From assembly GCF_004331155.1 (NCBI RefSeq), contig NZ_SJNZ01000014.1:1-64000 (forward strand): DNA of 64,000 nt, written 5' to 3'. The stretch is from Acinetobacter terrestris (GTDB taxonomy: Bacteria > Pseudomonadota > Gammaproteobacteria > Pseudomonadales > Moraxellaceae). A model generated the notes under the pieces. It ran no database searches. It was given only the letters and a program-made list of their open reading frames with translations, and had not been told where the DNA came from. Every line of letters starts with the position of its first letter. The first letter of the stretch is position 1. This document shows, piece after piece, positions 18,778-28,656 of the stretch. A program made the position numbers and the translations under genes.

Positions 18778-19068
18778 TTACATGTGCTCGATGCCAGCTG
18801 GAATATTATAAAAGGTCGGATGGCGATAAACCTTGTCCAAAGCCGGTTCAAAAAATTCTGCTTTTTCATCTGGCTGTGAAGAAGTAATCAATTCAGATTT
18901 CACCACCCAGATACTGATGCCTTCATTGCGGCGAGTATAAACATCGCGGGCATTTTGAAGTGCGACTTCCTCATCTGGTGCACGCAGGCTGCCGACATGA
19001 CGGTGACTCAGACCCTGTTTACTACGCACAAACACTTCATAAAGTGACCAGTTATTTTTGTTATTCAT
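18778..19068 (-). CDS. paaB: PaaB, small subunit of phenylacetyl-CoA epoxidase
   Basis: The 96-residue protein begins MNNKNNWSLYEVFVRSKQGL, and contains SHRHVGSLRAPDEEVALQNARDVYTRRNEGISIWVVKS, the full PaaB signature. The ATG at 19068 is chosen over the in-frame codon at 19074 because GGGAAATTTGCTC precedes it. PaaB bridges the PaaAC heterodimers in the multicomponent epoxidase. Confidence 0.95.
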   Translation of the reverse strand: MNNKNNWSLYEVFVRSKQGLSHRHVGSLRAPDEEVALQNARDVYTRRNEGISIWVVKSELITSSQPDEKAEFFEPALDKVYRHPTFYNIPAGIEHM

Positions 19069-19099
19069 GAGCAAATTTCCCTATATTGATCAAACTGTT

Positions 19100-20044
19100 T
19101 TAAGCAACTTTTTGTGCTGCTGACTGTTGCTGCTGTTTCTGCGCATAGACTGCTGCTGAATCACGTACCCACTTGCCGCCTTCCCAAGCTTTGCGGCGTG
19201 CTTCGATACGCTCATGGTTACAAGGTCCCTTGCCTGCAAGAATCGCAAAGAACTCATCCCAATTGATTTCACCGAATTGGTAATGTCCTGTGTCTTCATT
19301 AAATTGGAGGTCTGGATCGGGAACGGTTAAACCCAACTGCAAGACTTGCGACACAGTGTTATCAACAAATTTCTGACGTAGCTCATCGTTGCTGAATAAT
19401 TTAACTTTCCACTGCATACTTTGTGCACTGTTCGGTGAATTATCATCACTTGGACCAAACATCATCAGTGCTGGCCACCAGAAACGGTTCACGGCATCCT
19501 GTGCCAATTGCTTTTGTTCCGGCGTACCATTGGCCAATTGCATCATGGCTTCAAAGCCCTGACGCTGATGGAAACTCTCTTCCTTGCAGACGCGCACCAT
19601 GGCACGTGCATAAGGACCATAAGACGTACGGCAAAGCGCAACCTGATTGACAATCGCTGCACCATCTACCAGCCAGCCAATCGCTGCAACATCGGCCCAG
19701 CTCAGGGTTGGATAGTTAAAAATTGAAGAATATTTCATGCGACCGGCAATCAGTTTATCCATCATGTCGTCACGATCCGCACCCAAGGTTTCTGCAGCAC
19801 TGTACAGATACAAAGCATGACCGGCTTCATCTTGGACTTTCGCCATCAGCACGGCTTTACGTTTCAAGGTCGGTGCACGGGTAATCCAGTTGCCTTCCGG
19901 CAACATGCCCACCACTTCAGAGTGCGCGTGCTGACCGATCTGACGAATCAAGGTCTTACGATAAGCATCTGGCATCCAGTCCTTCGGCTCTATGGAAATA
20001 TCCTTTTCAATCTTTTGATCAAAGATTTGTTGTTGATTATTCAT
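19100..20044 (-). CDS. paaA: PaaA, catalytic diiron subunit of phenylacetyl-CoA 1,2-epoxidase
   Basis: This 314-residue protein starts at 20044 ([20 protein letters not shown]) with GAGGGA seven bases ahead; a longer frame from 20107 runs through the promoter region and is not credible. The diiron ligands are visible in [14 protein letters not shown] and [15 protein letters not shown] (ExxH pairs). The enzyme inserts one oxygen atom into the ring of phenylacetyl-CoA. It is first gene of the minus-strand operon and diverges from paaZ. Confidence 0.95.
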   Translation of the reverse strand: MNNQQQIFDQKIEKDISIEPKDWMPDAYRKTLIRQIGQHAHSEVVGMLPEGNWITRAPTLKRKAVLMAKVQDEAGHALYLYSAAETLGADRDDMMDKLIAGRMKYSSIFNYPTLSWADVAAIGWLVDGAAIVNQVALCRTSYGPYARAMVRVCKEESFHQRQGFEAMMQLANGTPEQKQLAQDAVNRFWWPALMMFGPSDDNSPNSAQSMQWKVKLFSNDELRQKFVDNTVSQVLQLGLTVPDPDLQFNEDTGHYQFGEINWDEFFAILAGKGPCNHERIEARRKAWEGGKWVRDSAAVYAQKQQQQSAAQKVA

Positions 20045-20305
20045 TGTTCCCTCACTTATCCCAAGTGTTGATACATTCAAATTAAAACGATACGTAATTA
20101 AAATCAATATATATTTAATTGTATCATTTGATTTTTATGGCTTATTTTAAATAAATAATTGTTTTATATGATTAATTACTTTTAATTTTATTGTTAACTA
20201 TTTTTAAACACAGATTTATGATTGACTTTTTTGCTTTTTAACGACAAATTATGAAACATCAAAATTAAAATACTTCTCAAAACGTATCATAAATGGAGTT
20301 TTACA
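20045..20305. promoter_or_regulatory. Divergent paaA/paaZ promoter region with repeated GATAC motifs
   Basis: Four short motifs share the core GATAC: TTGATACAT (20068-20076), ACGATACGT (20087-20095), the complement of TGTATCAT (20120-20127) and the complement of ACGTATCAT (20282-20290). The first two are 19-20 bases apart, about two helical turns, in front of paaA; the last lies just upstream of the paaZ start. They are reasonable PaaX or activator sites by position, but no experiment is implied. Confidence 0.4.
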
Positions 20306-22417
20306 ATGTTAGAGTTAGATAGCGGCTCAAGCACAATGGATTATCAAGATACTGAATTGACCCATAATCCTATTGTCATCAAAAGCTTAGCTTCATTGGT
20401 TTATGGTCAGGAATACACAGCGCAAGCCGGTTTACGTACGGTTTACCATGCCATAACCGGTGAAGCCGTTTATCAGGTCGGCAGTCAGGGCATCGATACC
20501 CAAGCCGTGGTGAATTATGCCAAACAGAAAGGCTCAACCATTGCCACCTGGACTTTCCATCAACGTGCCAATGCACTGAAGCAAGTGGCACAGTATTTAT
20601 TAGAACGTAAAGAAGAGTTTTACCAGCTTGCCAAGTCAACGGGCTGTACCCGTAAGGATGCCTGGATTGATATTGAAGGTGGGATTGGAACCTTATATGC
20701 CTATTCGAGTTTGGTGCGCCGCGAACTGAGTGATGAAACCGCATGGGTTGAAGATGCATGGATTCCGCTATCCAAGCAAGGCAACTTTGGCGCCAAACAT
20801 ATACTGAGTCCTAAAGTCGGTGTCGCAGTGCATATCAATGCCTTTAACTTTCCAATCTGGGGCATGCTGGAAAAAATAGCGCCCACGTTACTGGCGGGCG
20901 TACCTTGTATTGTCAAACCGGCAACAGAAGGTGCCGAGCTGACCCACGCCGTGGTCAAAGCTATTCATGAAAGCGGCTTTTTACCAGAAGGTTCACTTCA
21001 GCTGATTTGCGGTCAGATTTATGATTTATTTGATCATTTAAATCCTCAAGATACGGTCACCTTTACCGGTTCAGCATCAACAGGACAAAAACTCCGTTCT
21101 CATCCGCACCTCAATGCCTACTCTATTCCATTCACCATGGAGGCAGATTCAGTCAACAGCGCGATTTTGACTGAACAAGCCAATGACGAAAGCATTGATT
21201 TATTTGTCCGTGAAGTGTTCCGTGAAATGACCTCTAAAGCCGGACAAAAATGTACCGCAATTCGTCGTGCGTTCATTCCGGCTGAACTTTTGGACACGGT
21301 ACAGAGTCGCCTAATTGAAAAACTGAAAAAAGTCGTTGTGGGTGATCCTGCTCAAGAAGGCGTCAGTATGGGTGCTTTGGCCAGCATCAAACAGAAACAC
21401 GATGTTGCTGCAAAAGTTGAGCAGCTGAATCAGGATGCAGAAATTGTGTTTGGTAGCCACTTACGCCAAGACTTTATTCTTCAGGTAGAAAACCCTGAAA
21501 AGTCTGCCTGCTATCCACCTACAGTTTTAGTCTGCACAGTACCAGAACAAGCACAGAATATTCATCAAGTAGAAGCTTTTGGTCCTGTGGTCACTTTAAT
21601 GCCCTATCGCAATCTGGCTCAGCTTGCAGACTTGGTGGCACGCGGTGAAGGCAGCTTGGTTGCCTCCATCATCCGTAATACGGATGAAAACATTGAACAA
21701 CTGCTGGGCAAAATTGCGCCATGGCATGGTCGTGTACATATTCTGGATGCAGAAAGTGCCAAAGAAAGTACCGGACATGGTTCTCCATTGCCATTATTGG
21801 TTCATGGCGGCCCGGGACGTGCTGGTGGCGGTGAAGAACTCGGCGGCCTGCGTGCGGTGAAACATTATATGCAACGTACTGCAATTCAAGGCTCACCTAA
21901 TGCCATGACCCAAGTGGGACACAGCTGGACGGCTGGTGCTCAGGTCTTTGAAGATCGAGTGCATCCTTTCAAAAAATCATTTGATGAATTGCGTATCGGT
22001 GAACGCTTGCTGACCGCTCGACGTACCGTGACTGAAGCCGATCTGGTCAACTTTGGTTGTCTGAGTGGTGACTTCTTCTATGCGCATATGGACAAAATTG
22101 CTGCGGCAGAATCCCTGTTTGGTGAGCGTGTGGCGCATGGTTATTTTGTCGTGTCTGCTGCGGCTGGCTTATTCGTTGATGCCGCTCCAGGTCCGGTCAT
22201 TGCCAACTATGGTATGGACAACTTGCGCTTTGTGGAACCTGTGAAAATTGGTGATACCCTTCAAGTGGAACTGACCTGTAAGCAGAAAACCCCTAAAACA
22301 CTGCGCGATCCGGAACAGAAACCACATGGTGTGGTGGTCTGGGATATTAAAGTCAAAAATCAGCGCAATGAGCTGGTCGCAACATATGATATTTTAACCC
22401 TGGTTGAACGTGGCTAA
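20306..22417 (+). CDS. paaZ: PaaZ, bifunctional oxepin-CoA hydrolase / semialdehyde dehydrogenase
   Basis: A 703-residue fusion. Residues about 35-530 are an aldehyde dehydrogenase (FNFPIWGMLEKIAPTLLAGVPCIVKPA; FTGSASTGQ; KAGQKCTAIRRAF with the catalytic Cys) and about 550-700 an R-specific enoyl-hydratase MaoC domain (LVNFGCLSGDFFYAHMDKIAAAESLFGERVAHGYFVVSAAAGLFV). It opens the oxepin ring and oxidises the resulting aldehyde to 3-oxo-5,6-dehydrosuberyl-CoA. It is divergent from paaA, with GGAG before the ATG, and ends in a strong terminator at 22430-22458. Confidence 0.96.
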   Translation: MLELDSGSSTMDYQDTELTHNPIVIKSLASLVYGQEYTAQAGLRTVYHAITGEAVYQVGSQGIDTQAVVNYAKQKGSTIATWTFHQRANALKQVAQYLLERKEEFYQLAKSTGCTRKDAWIDIEGGIGTLYAYSSLVRRELSDETAWVEDAWIPLSKQGNFGAKHILSPKVGVAVHINAFNFPIWGMLEKIAPTLLAGVPCIVKPATEGAELTHAVVKAIHESGFLPEGSLQLICGQIYDLFDHLNPQDTVTFTGSASTGQKLRSHPHLNAYSIPFTMEADSVNSAILTEQANDESIDLFVREVFREMTSKAGQKCTAIRRAFIPAELLDTVQSRLIEKLKKVVVGDPAQEGVSMGALASIKQKHDVAAKVEQLNQDAEIVFGSHLRQDFILQVENPEKSACYPPTVLVCTVPEQAQNIHQVEAFGPVVTLMPYRNLAQLADLVARGEGSLVASIIRNTDENIEQLLGKIAPWHGRVHILDAESAKESTGHGSPLPLLVHGGPGRAGGGEELGGLRAVKHYMQRTAIQGSPNAMTQVGHSWTAGAQVFEDRVHPFKKSFDELRIGERLLTARRTVTEADLVNFGCLSGDFFYAHMDKIAAAESLFGERVAHGYFVVSAAAGLFVDAAPGPVIANYGMDNLRFVEPVKIGDTLQVELTCKQKTPKTLRDPEQKPHGVVVWDIKVKNQRNELVATYDILTLVERG

Positions 22418-22429
22418 AAATTCAAGCTC

Positions 22430-22458
22430 AAAAAAGGAATCATTATGATTCCTTTTTT
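22430..22458 (+). terminator. Rho-independent terminator of paaZ
   Basis: Fourteen-base arms AAAAAAGGAATCAT and ATGATTCCTTTTTT flank a single T. The stem is perfect and ends in six T residues, 13 bases below the paaZ stop. Confidence 0.85.
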
Positions 22459-22606
22459 CTATTCTAAAAATTTATTTGTATCCTTTTATGGAAATTGATT
22501 GACGCAAATAGATTTAATCTCTAGATTGAATAATACGATACAGAATAAAAACAATATTAATATTACAAGTATCAAAATATATCAAATGATCAACATAGGA
22601 TGTTGC

Positions 22607-24046
22607 ATGATGAATGAAAAATCGCTGGAAATAGAAACGATTGAAAGGACGCTTCAACCCGAAAATCAAAATTTTGAACCTAGCTCTGTAGAAACAGTAT
22701 TGCCTGTTTCTGACCAGACTCAGCCGCCCAAAGAAAGTAGTACCTATCAATGGTATGTGGTAGTGATCTGTATGCTGGCTTACATTCTGTCATTTGTAGA
22801 CCGTCAAATTTTATCGTTAATGATTGAGCCGATTAAAGCCGATTTAATGCTGAGTGATACCCAGTTCAGCTTATTGCAAGGACTCGCTTTCTCATTATTT
22901 TATGCCATTATGGGTCTCCCTATTGCCGCACTAGCTGATCGAAAGTCCCGGATTAAAATTATTGCGACAGGTATTGCGTTCTGGAGTCTTGCGACGGCAG
23001 CCTGTGGTTTAAGTAAAAACTTTATACAAATGTTTTTGGCACGCTTGAGTGTGGGGGCAGGTGAAGCCGCACTTTCCCCAGCATTTTATTCGATTGTCGC
23101 TGATTTATTTCCTAAAGAAAAATTAGGCCGTGCACTCGGTGTTTATGCAATTGGCGCCTTTATTGGTTCAGGTTTAGCTTTCCTGATTGGCGGCTATGTG
23201 ATTGGTCTACTAAAAGACATCAGTTTCGTGGCTTTACCGGTAATTGGTGAAGTGAAGACCTGGCAACTTACCTTTATGATTGTGGGCTTACCCGGTGTAT
23301 TGCTTGCGCTCCTCATGGTGCTGACAGTGCGTGAACCTGCTCGTAAGGGGATGAAAGTTGGTCAAGATGGTCAGATTATTAAGGCTTCCTTCAAGAACTC
23401 GATTGGCTTTATTAAGACGCATAAAAAGACTTTCTTCTGTCATTTTATTGGTTTTTCTTTTTATACCATGATGTTGTATTCACTTCTGGGCTGGGCACCT
23501 GCTTATTACATGCGTAACTTCGGCCTTGATGCAAGCCAGACCGGTTATATCTTAGGTAGCATCATTTTAGTGGCGAATACCTCTGGTGCCTTATTCTGTG
23601 GCTGGTTGATCGACTTCTTCTCTAAACGTGGATACAGTGATGCTGCTATCCGTGCCGGTGCAATCGGCTGTGCAGCCTTAATCGTTCCAAGTGTATTGTT
23701 TACCCAGGTCGACAACATGTATTTATCATTTGCACTGATATCTGTGGCTATGTTCTTCTCAACATTCCCGATTCCGGCATCTGCAGCCGCAACTCAAATG
23801 CTGACACCAAACCAACTACGTGCACAGGTTTCTGCCAAATTCCTGCTTATCTCAAATATGATTGCCCTTGGGATAGGAACCACCGCAGTTGCTTTAATTA
23901 CTGATAAATATTTCCAAAACACCGTAATGGTGGGAAATTCCATTTCAATTGTGAATGCTGTCGCAGGTGTAATTGGAATGTTTTTACTGTTCAAAGGCTG
24001 TAAATATTATCGAGAAAGCATGAAGGTTGAAAAACTGATTGAATAA
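22607..24046 (+). CDS. MFS transporter (Spinster-like family), probable aromatic-acid carrier
   Basis: About 479 residues from the ATG at 22607, preceded by AGGA; the longer frame starts with TTG at 22499 and reads through low-complexity sequence. Twelve membrane segments are evident. The MFS loop motif between helices 2 and 3 is GLPIAALADRKSRIKII, and the N-terminus carries VDRQILSLMIEPIK, common in Spinster-type carriers. The gene follows paaZ in the same direction but after a terminator. Phenylacetate or a related acid is a plausible substrate by context only. Confidence 0.8.
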   Translation: MMNEKSLEIETIERTLQPENQNFEPSSVETVLPVSDQTQPPKESSTYQWYVVVICMLAYILSFVDRQILSLMIEPIKADLMLSDTQFSLLQGLAFSLFYAIMGLPIAALADRKSRIKIIATGIAFWSLATAACGLSKNFIQMFLARLSVGAGEAALSPAFYSIVADLFPKEKLGRALGVYAIGAFIGSGLAFLIGGYVIGLLKDISFVALPVIGEVKTWQLTFMIVGLPGVLLALLMVLTVREPARKGMKVGQDGQIIKASFKNSIGFIKTHKKTFFCHFIGFSFYTMMLYSLLGWAPAYYMRNFGLDASQTGYILGSIILVANTSGALFCGWLIDFFSKRGYSDAAIRAGAIGCAALIVPSVLFTQVDNMYLSFALISVAMFFSTFPIPASAAATQMLTPNQLRAQVSAKFLLISNMIALGIGTTAVALITDKYFQNTVMVGNSISIVNAVAGVIGMFLLFKGCKYYRESMKVEKLIE

Positions 24047-24109
24047 GATAATCAATGAATGCCAATAAAACTTTATTAGCTCCAATTTTAAAGCTTTAAA
24101 TATTTCCTC

Positions 24110-24159
24110 TCTCGGGTCTGTTGAGAATTAAATCTGGTTAATTCTCAACAGACCCGAGA
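24110..24159. repeat. 50-bp near-perfect palindrome (22-bp arms) with IS-like ends
   Basis: Arms at 24110-24131 and 24138-24159 pair perfectly around the loop ATCTGG. Each arm contains GGGTCTGTTGAG, close to the IS end at 8824 (GGGTCTGTTGAC). A T-rich run follows. It can serve as a terminator for the MFS gene and might be two abutted IS ends. Confidence 0.7.
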
Positions 24160-24197
24160 TTTGGGCTTTTTTAGATTCGTGTAATAACTAAAAACAC

Positions 24198-24312
24198 CTA
24201 TAACTCATTTAAATGCGGCAAATCTAAGCGTGCAATTTCAAAGACTTCTTTAGCATTCAGCATCAATTCTGCCACTTCAATTCTCAGATCGCGCCACCCT
24301 TTATACCCTTCT
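24198..24312 (-). pseudogene. Short coding remnant
   Basis: The minus strand reads GYKGWRDLRIEVAELMLNAK and on to ARLDLPHLNEL with a stop at 24198. It looks like the C-terminal tail of a lost gene: codon-like composition, Leu/Glu/Ala-rich helix. No start is present and the family is not recognised. Confidence 0.35.
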
Positions 24313-24385
24313 CACACCATAAAAAGTGACTAATCTTAGAAGTAAAAAATGGGAGAATAGAATTCTCTTCTCCCTTTATACAAAA

Positions 24386-25171
24386 TTATTTAGTTTGTTT
24401 AAGTACCTGTGAAAAAGCTCTTACTTTTTCTAAAGTAGCATTAACCCCTTTCTTAAAAAAAGTATCAACAAGTGCTGAACCTACAACGATTAGATCTGCT
24501 TTATTCGCTAAAGCTTTAACATGACTTTCATTTTTGATCCCAAAGCCAATTGCAATAGGAATATTAAAGATTGGTTTTATTTCAGCAATCTTTTTTTCAA
24601 GATTGGGCAGATTTAAATTTCCTCCGGTTAGGCCATTTTCCGCAACATGATATAAAAACCCTGTCGCACTTGCTGAGATTTGCTCTAACCTCTCAACAGG
24701 AGTAGTTGGAGCCGTCATAGATATTAAGTGCATATTTTTTGCATTTAATATCAATTTAAAATGATCTTGATATTCAAGCGGTGCATCTAGAATAAGGATA
24801 CCTTCAATAAGATTTTCTGTTTCACATACAAGTTTTTCAAAACCGTATTGCAGAATGGGATTTAAATAGGTCATGAATACAATTGGTGTCTTATTATCCT
24901 TCAACCTTATTTCTTTGACCAATTCGATAGTTTTATTCACTGTTTGACCAGCACTTAAAGCTCTGATATGGGCAGCTTGAATGATTTCTCCATCTGCAAC
25001 AGGATCAGAAAATGGAATGCCAATTTCAATAATATCTGCTCCAGCTTGGCCTAATTGACTAAACAAATTAGAGCTTTCTACGAAACCAGGATCTCCGGCA
25101 GTAAAATAACACACCAGACCGCTTCGCTTTTCCTGTTTTAGTTCCCTTAATTTTTGGTCTAAACGGTTCAT
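24386..25171 (-). CDS. trpA: Tryptophan synthase alpha chain
   Basis: The 261-residue TIM-barrel subunit cleaves indole-3-glycerol phosphate to indole and glyceraldehyde 3-phosphate. Catalytic residues lie in [18 protein letters not shown] (Glu and the later Asp), with YLNPILQYG, the phosphate-binding [14 protein letters not shown] and VVGSALVD downstream. It overlaps the trpB stop by four bases (ATGA), a standard translational coupling. With trpB it forms a two-gene operon driven from the divergent trpI-like promoter. Confidence 0.94.
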   Translation of the reverse strand: MNRLDQKLRELKQEKRSGLVCYFTAGDPGFVESSNLFSQLGQAGADIIEIGIPFSDPVADGEIIQAAHIRALSAGQTVNKTIELVKEIRLKDNKTPIVFMTYLNPILQYGFEKLVCETENLIEGILILDAPLEYQDHFKLILNAKNMHLISMTAPTTPVERLEQISASATGFLYHVAENGLTGGNLNLPNLEKKIAEIKPIFNIPIAIGFGIKNESHVKALANKADLIVVGSALVDTFFKKGVNATLEKVRAFSQVLKQTK

Positions 25172-26379
25172 TCGGTTACTCCTGCGAGATATTTTTTGAC
25201 TGTATTTAAATCTTTGTCACCTCTTCCACTTAAATTGACAATAATGGTCTGTTCAGGCTGCATTTCTTTGGCCAGCTTAATTGCATATGCGATAGCATGA
25301 GCACTCTCTAACGCCGGTATAATTCCCTCCTGTTGACTTAAAATCTGAAATGCATTGACTGCATCCTTATCATTTACAGTTACATAAGTAACGCGCCCTG
25401 TTTCAAACAGGATACCGTGCTCAGGACCCACCCCAGGATAATCTAATCCTGCCGATATCGAATGTCCGTCTAGAATCTGTCCATCTAAATCTTGTAATAA
25501 GTAAGTCAAATTACCATGCAGGACGCCAACTTTACCTTTTGAAATAGATGCAGCGTGCTCACCGCTGTTTGTTCCTTTTCCACCAGCCTCAACCCCAAAC
25601 ATTTTGATATTCGTATCTTGTAGAAATGGGTGCATTAGTCCCAGTGCGTTGGATCCGCCACCCACACAGGCAACTAAAGCATCAGGTAGTTTATTTTCTT
25701 TCAGCAGTATTTGATTTTTAGCTTCTATGCCAATAATTTTCTGAAACTCTCTCACTATGGTTGGATAGGGATGAGGGCCTGCACCGGTTCCTAAGAGATA
25801 ATAGGTCGTGTCTACATTACTGATCCAGTCACGTAATGCCTCATTCATAGCATCTTTTAGGGTTCCACGACCTTTCTGAACGCTCTTAACTTCGGCGCCT
25901 AGTAATTTCATTCGATCAACATTCATTTGCTGACGATGAACATCCGTTTCACCCATGTAAATGGTGCATTTAAGCTTGAAGAGAGCACATACTGTTGCTG
26001 TTGCAACACCATGTTGTCCAGCACCTGTTTCTGCAATAATTCTTGTTTTACCCATTAATTTAGCCAACAAGATTTGTCCAACACAATTATTAATCTTATG
26101 GGCACCTGTATGGTTCAGATCTTCTCTTTTAAGATATATTTTGGCTCCTCCAGCATACATTGTTAGATTTTTTGCATAAAAAAGAGGGCTAGGTCGACCA
26201 ACAAAATCGGTTAAAATGTGTCGATATTCAGTCCAAAACTCGGCTTTATTTCGAATAATATTAAATTCCCGCTCTAAATCTTGAAGTGCAGGCATAAGAC
26301 TTTCAGGCATGTAGCACCCGCCAAATCTTCCAAAAAAGCCTGATTTATCAGGACCATTACCTGTATAAAGTATTGTCAT
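25168..26379 (-). CDS. trpB: Tryptophan synthase beta chain
   Basis: A 403-residue PLP enzyme condensing indole with serine. Motifs: [38 protein letters not shown] (PLP lysine in the HK pair), the ammonium/indole tunnel region [14 protein letters not shown], and [17 protein letters not shown] for phosphate binding. The gene is AT-rich like its neighbours. Most Acinetobacter genomes carry a trpB elsewhere with accD or trpF; whether this is an extra copy cannot be decided here. Confidence 0.95.
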   Translation of the reverse strand: MTILYTGNGPDKSGFFGRFGGCYMPESLMPALQDLEREFNIIRNKAEFWTEYRHILTDFVGRPSPLFYAKNLTMYAGGAKIYLKREDLNHTGAHKINNCVGQILLAKLMGKTRIIAETGAGQHGVATATVCALFKLKCTIYMGETDVHRQQMNVDRMKLLGAEVKSVQKGRGTLKDAMNEALRDWISNVDTTYYLLGTGAGPHPYPTIVREFQKIIGIEAKNQILLKENKLPDALVACVGGGSNALGLMHPFLQDTNIKMFGVEAGGKGTNSGEHAASISKGKVGVLHGNLTYLLQDLDGQILDGHSISAGLDYPGVGPEHGILFETGRVTYVTVNDKDAVNAFQILSQQEGIIPALESAHAIAYAIKLAKEMQPEQTIIVNLSGRGDKDLNTVKKYLAGVTE

Positions 26380-26481
26380 TTCATATCACTTGAAGAATCA
26401 AAATTTTCTTAATCTTAAAAGATTTCCATTTTTTATATAATTGATATATTTTTAGATCATGATGTTAGAAAAATTCACACC

Positions 26482-27363
26482 ATGAAAGGTAGAAAGTTAC
26501 CACCGTTAAATGCTTTGAAAGCATTTGAAGCGGTGGCTAGAAATAGAAGTTTCAGCTTAGCTGCAGAAGAACTATGCGTAACCCATAGTGCTGTTAGCCA
26601 TCAAATAAAACAGTTGGAAGAATGGCTTGAGAAAAAATTGTTTATTCGCCATTCATCAACTATTTCTTTAACAAGAGATGCAGAAGATTTATTCCGCCTT
26701 TGTACTCACTTTTTTAACGGTCTAGAAAAATGTGTCTTTGAATTAACAAATAAAGCTGCTGAAGTTGAAATTGTTATTGGAGCATCTCATAGTTTTATGG
26801 CTAATTGGCTAATTCCACGATTAGAAAAACTCGAAATAATTTATCCGAATATCCATGTTAAATTAATGACATGCAATGATTTAAAGTTACTGGAAAAAGA
26901 AAAAATTGATATTTTTATCAATAGTTTGAATCTAGGTCAAACGCTTCCGGAGTCTCTGGAGAAATACATGTTATTTCCTGATAACATGGGACCTATTTGT
27001 AATGGTAAAACATATGATTTAAATACGGTAAATGATATTTTGAATTATCCACTCCTTCATACCCATTCCAATAAAAACGCATGGCATATATGGTTGGATA
27101 GATCAGGGCTTAATTCTATCCCTAAATCTAGTGAACGTTATTTTGATAGTCTAAATTTAATGATAGAAGCCGCTGTTTCCGGGTTAGGTATTGCCATAGC
27201 ACCTCAAATTTTAGTAGAAAAAGAAATATTGAATGGAAGGGTCATAGCTCCTTTTGGTTTTATATATTGTGACTATAACTTTTATGCGATAACAAGAAGA
27301 AATAGTTCTCACAGTGAGGTTATGAATATTGTTAATTGGTTAAAGAGCGAAGTTAAAGATTAG
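26482..27363 (+). CDS. LysR-family activator, TrpI-like
   Basis: The 293-residue protein has an N-terminal LysR helix-turn-helix (LNALKAFEAVARNRSFSLAAEELCVTHSAVSHQIKQLEEWLEKKLF) and a substrate-binding domain ending GLGIAIAPQILVEKEIL. It belongs to the GcvA/TrpI branch by its start and is divergent from trpB with 102 bases between, precisely the trpI-trpBA layout of Pseudomonas, where indoleglycerol phosphate is inducer. The function is inferred from that layout. Confidence 0.85.
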   Translation: MKGRKLPPLNALKAFEAVARNRSFSLAAEELCVTHSAVSHQIKQLEEWLEKKLFIRHSSTISLTRDAEDLFRLCTHFFNGLEKCVFELTNKAAEVEIVIGASHSFMANWLIPRLEKLEIIYPNIHVKLMTCNDLKLLEKEKIDIFINSLNLGQTLPESLEKYMLFPDNMGPICNGKTYDLNTVNDILNYPLLHTHSNKNAWHIWLDRSGLNSIPKSSERYFDSLNLMIEAAVSGLGIAIAPQILVEKEILNGRVIAPFGFIYCDYNFYAITRRNSSHSEVMNIVNWLKSEVKD

Positions 27364-27404
27364 ACAAATAATAATTTGTTTTTATTGAGATATTGACGTT
27401 AGGA

Positions 27405-27674
27405 ATGGTAGTGAACTTTCCATGCACTAAGGTGGATCCGAAACCATGGAATTGATCAGCGCCAATATTGAAGCACTTGAGTCTGAGTTCTTCAGGAAGT
27501 TGGGAGTTGCTGGTTTGGCCACGACCAGCATGGGCTAATCCAGCCACTTGAGTATTATATATTTGCCTTAAACGTCTGACTTGGCGTTCTGAAATGCAGT
27601 AGCTGAGTAGCCTGGGATTGAGTTATGCGTCGATCACCGACTTCTGGCAAGACTGATAATCGTTTATTTGACAT
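27405..27674 (-). pseudogene. ISNCY/IS1202-like transposase, N-terminal fragment with a frameshift
   Basis: The ATG at 27674 reads MSNKRLSVLPEVGDRRITQS and QATQLL, then one frame change gives ISERQVRRLRQIYNTQVAGL followed by AHAGRGQTSNSQLPEEL. This is the helix-turn-helix start of ISNCY-family transposases (DRRITQxQAAxLLxISERQVRRL...GLxHRxRGxxSNxxLP). The rest of the transposase is missing. Upstream at 27730-27785 two CGGACATTT repeats look like the element's terminal region. Confidence 0.75.
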
Positions 27675-27729
27675 AGAGCTGAATAGATTAAACCGCCCGC
27701 TAAGAAAATCTCTAATTGAGTATTCTAAA

Positions 27730-27785
27730 AGCGGACATTTTTACTTTGGAGAAACCGGACATTTCTATTTGGGGCTTACATTTTG
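27730..27785. mobile_element. Terminal region of the ISNCY-like element
   Basis: Repeated GCGGACATTT and CCGGACATTT motifs about 26 bases apart precede the transposase fragment. Such tandem binding sites are common at the ends of this type of element. The outer boundary is not fixed. Confidence 0.5.
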
Positions 27786-27823
27786 ACTTGGTATCAGCTG
27801 TATTACGTTAAGTTTAGATAAAC

Positions 27824-28609
27824 TTAGAATTTATAGGTAATTCCCATAAAGAAGTTGGTCATTGAATCTTTATCAATTAAGGGACTATCTACTATTTTAT
27901 CGGGTAGAAATTTATGGGTTACGGCCGAAGTTACTCTTATTTTTGGATTCAATGAGTAACTTGCCCCTAAGGAAAGATACGGAATAATGAGGTTATTAGG
28001 TCTATATTTTTCTACGCCCTTAGCGACTTCGCTATCTAGTGTGCCGTAATAATAATTGGCTCGGCTATCTGACAACCATTCTACTCCCACATTTGGCATA
28101 AGAGTCCATTGATTATTTAAGCGCCAAAAATACTGATAATTAGCTTTTACTTCTGCCGCATCACTGGCGTTGCCAATATCATTGACTGCTTGCACAGAAA
28201 TAATGCCATAGGGTACTTTCACTATCGCTTCTAAACCAACATCAGCACTGATATCACGATCTTCTAATTGTACTCTACTTAAATTTTTTTGAGCCAACTT
28301 CGATTCATTTAAGTCATCAACATCAAGTTTATTCATATTGAGGTTCACGATGCCATTCAAGGTGAATAACTCATTTTTATAGAGTTTCATGCCCCCATAG
28401 AGCCCACGTAAAAAGAAGCGATCTCCTTCATAAGATAATAGGGGAACTGGCGTAAGGTTTGTATCTTCGCCAATATATAGACCTGTGCTTCCCACAATAC
28501 CTAAGCCTGTGCTAAAGCCTGTTGATCTTTTGATGGCAGGCTGATTTTCATCTGCAATTGCATTTAATGGAATAAGACAAAATGATATTAATAGAATTTT
28601 ATTTAGCAT
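27824..28609 (-). CDS. MipA/OmpV family outer-membrane protein
   Basis: A 261-residue protein with a cleavable signal peptide (MLNKILLISFCLIPLNAIA) followed by alternating strands of a beta-barrel and a C-terminal phenylalanine (FFMGITYKF). The start of the mature part, FSTGLGIVGSTGLYIGEDTNLTPVPLLSYEGDRFFLRG, is characteristic of MipA/OmpV. Members act as outer-membrane scaffolds or small porins; the exact role is unknown. It lies 47 bases below ribA, same strand. Confidence 0.85.
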   Translation of the reverse strand: MLNKILLISFCLIPLNAIADENQPAIKRSTGFSTGLGIVGSTGLYIGEDTNLTPVPLLSYEGDRFFLRGLYGGMKLYKNELFTLNGIVNLNMNKLDVDDLNESKLAQKNLSRVQLEDRDISADVGLEAIVKVPYGIISVQAVNDIGNASDAAEVKANYQYFWRLNNQWTLMPNVGVEWLSDSRANYYYGTLDSEVAKGVEKYRPNNLIIPYLSLGASYSLNPKIRVTSAVTHKFLPDKIVDSPLIDKDSMTNFFMGITYKF

Positions 28610-28656
28610 TTTTAATCCAATATATTAATTTAAGAAATTAATGAAATTTACATCTA

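Noticed and set aside
20045..20107. Longer N-terminus for PaaA starting at 20107
   Set aside because: It would extend through the promoter motifs. The ATG at 20044 has a good ribosome site and matches PaaA homologues.
22499..22606. TTG start for the MFS transporter
   Set aside because: The 36 extra residues are Asn/Ile-rich with no ribosome site. ATG at 22607 has AGGA at proper spacing.
4732..27791. 16-base match CTTACATTTTGACTTG between 4732 and 27777
   Set aside because: A short AT-rich match. It could be a target or end duplication, but a single pair cannot be distinguished from chance.
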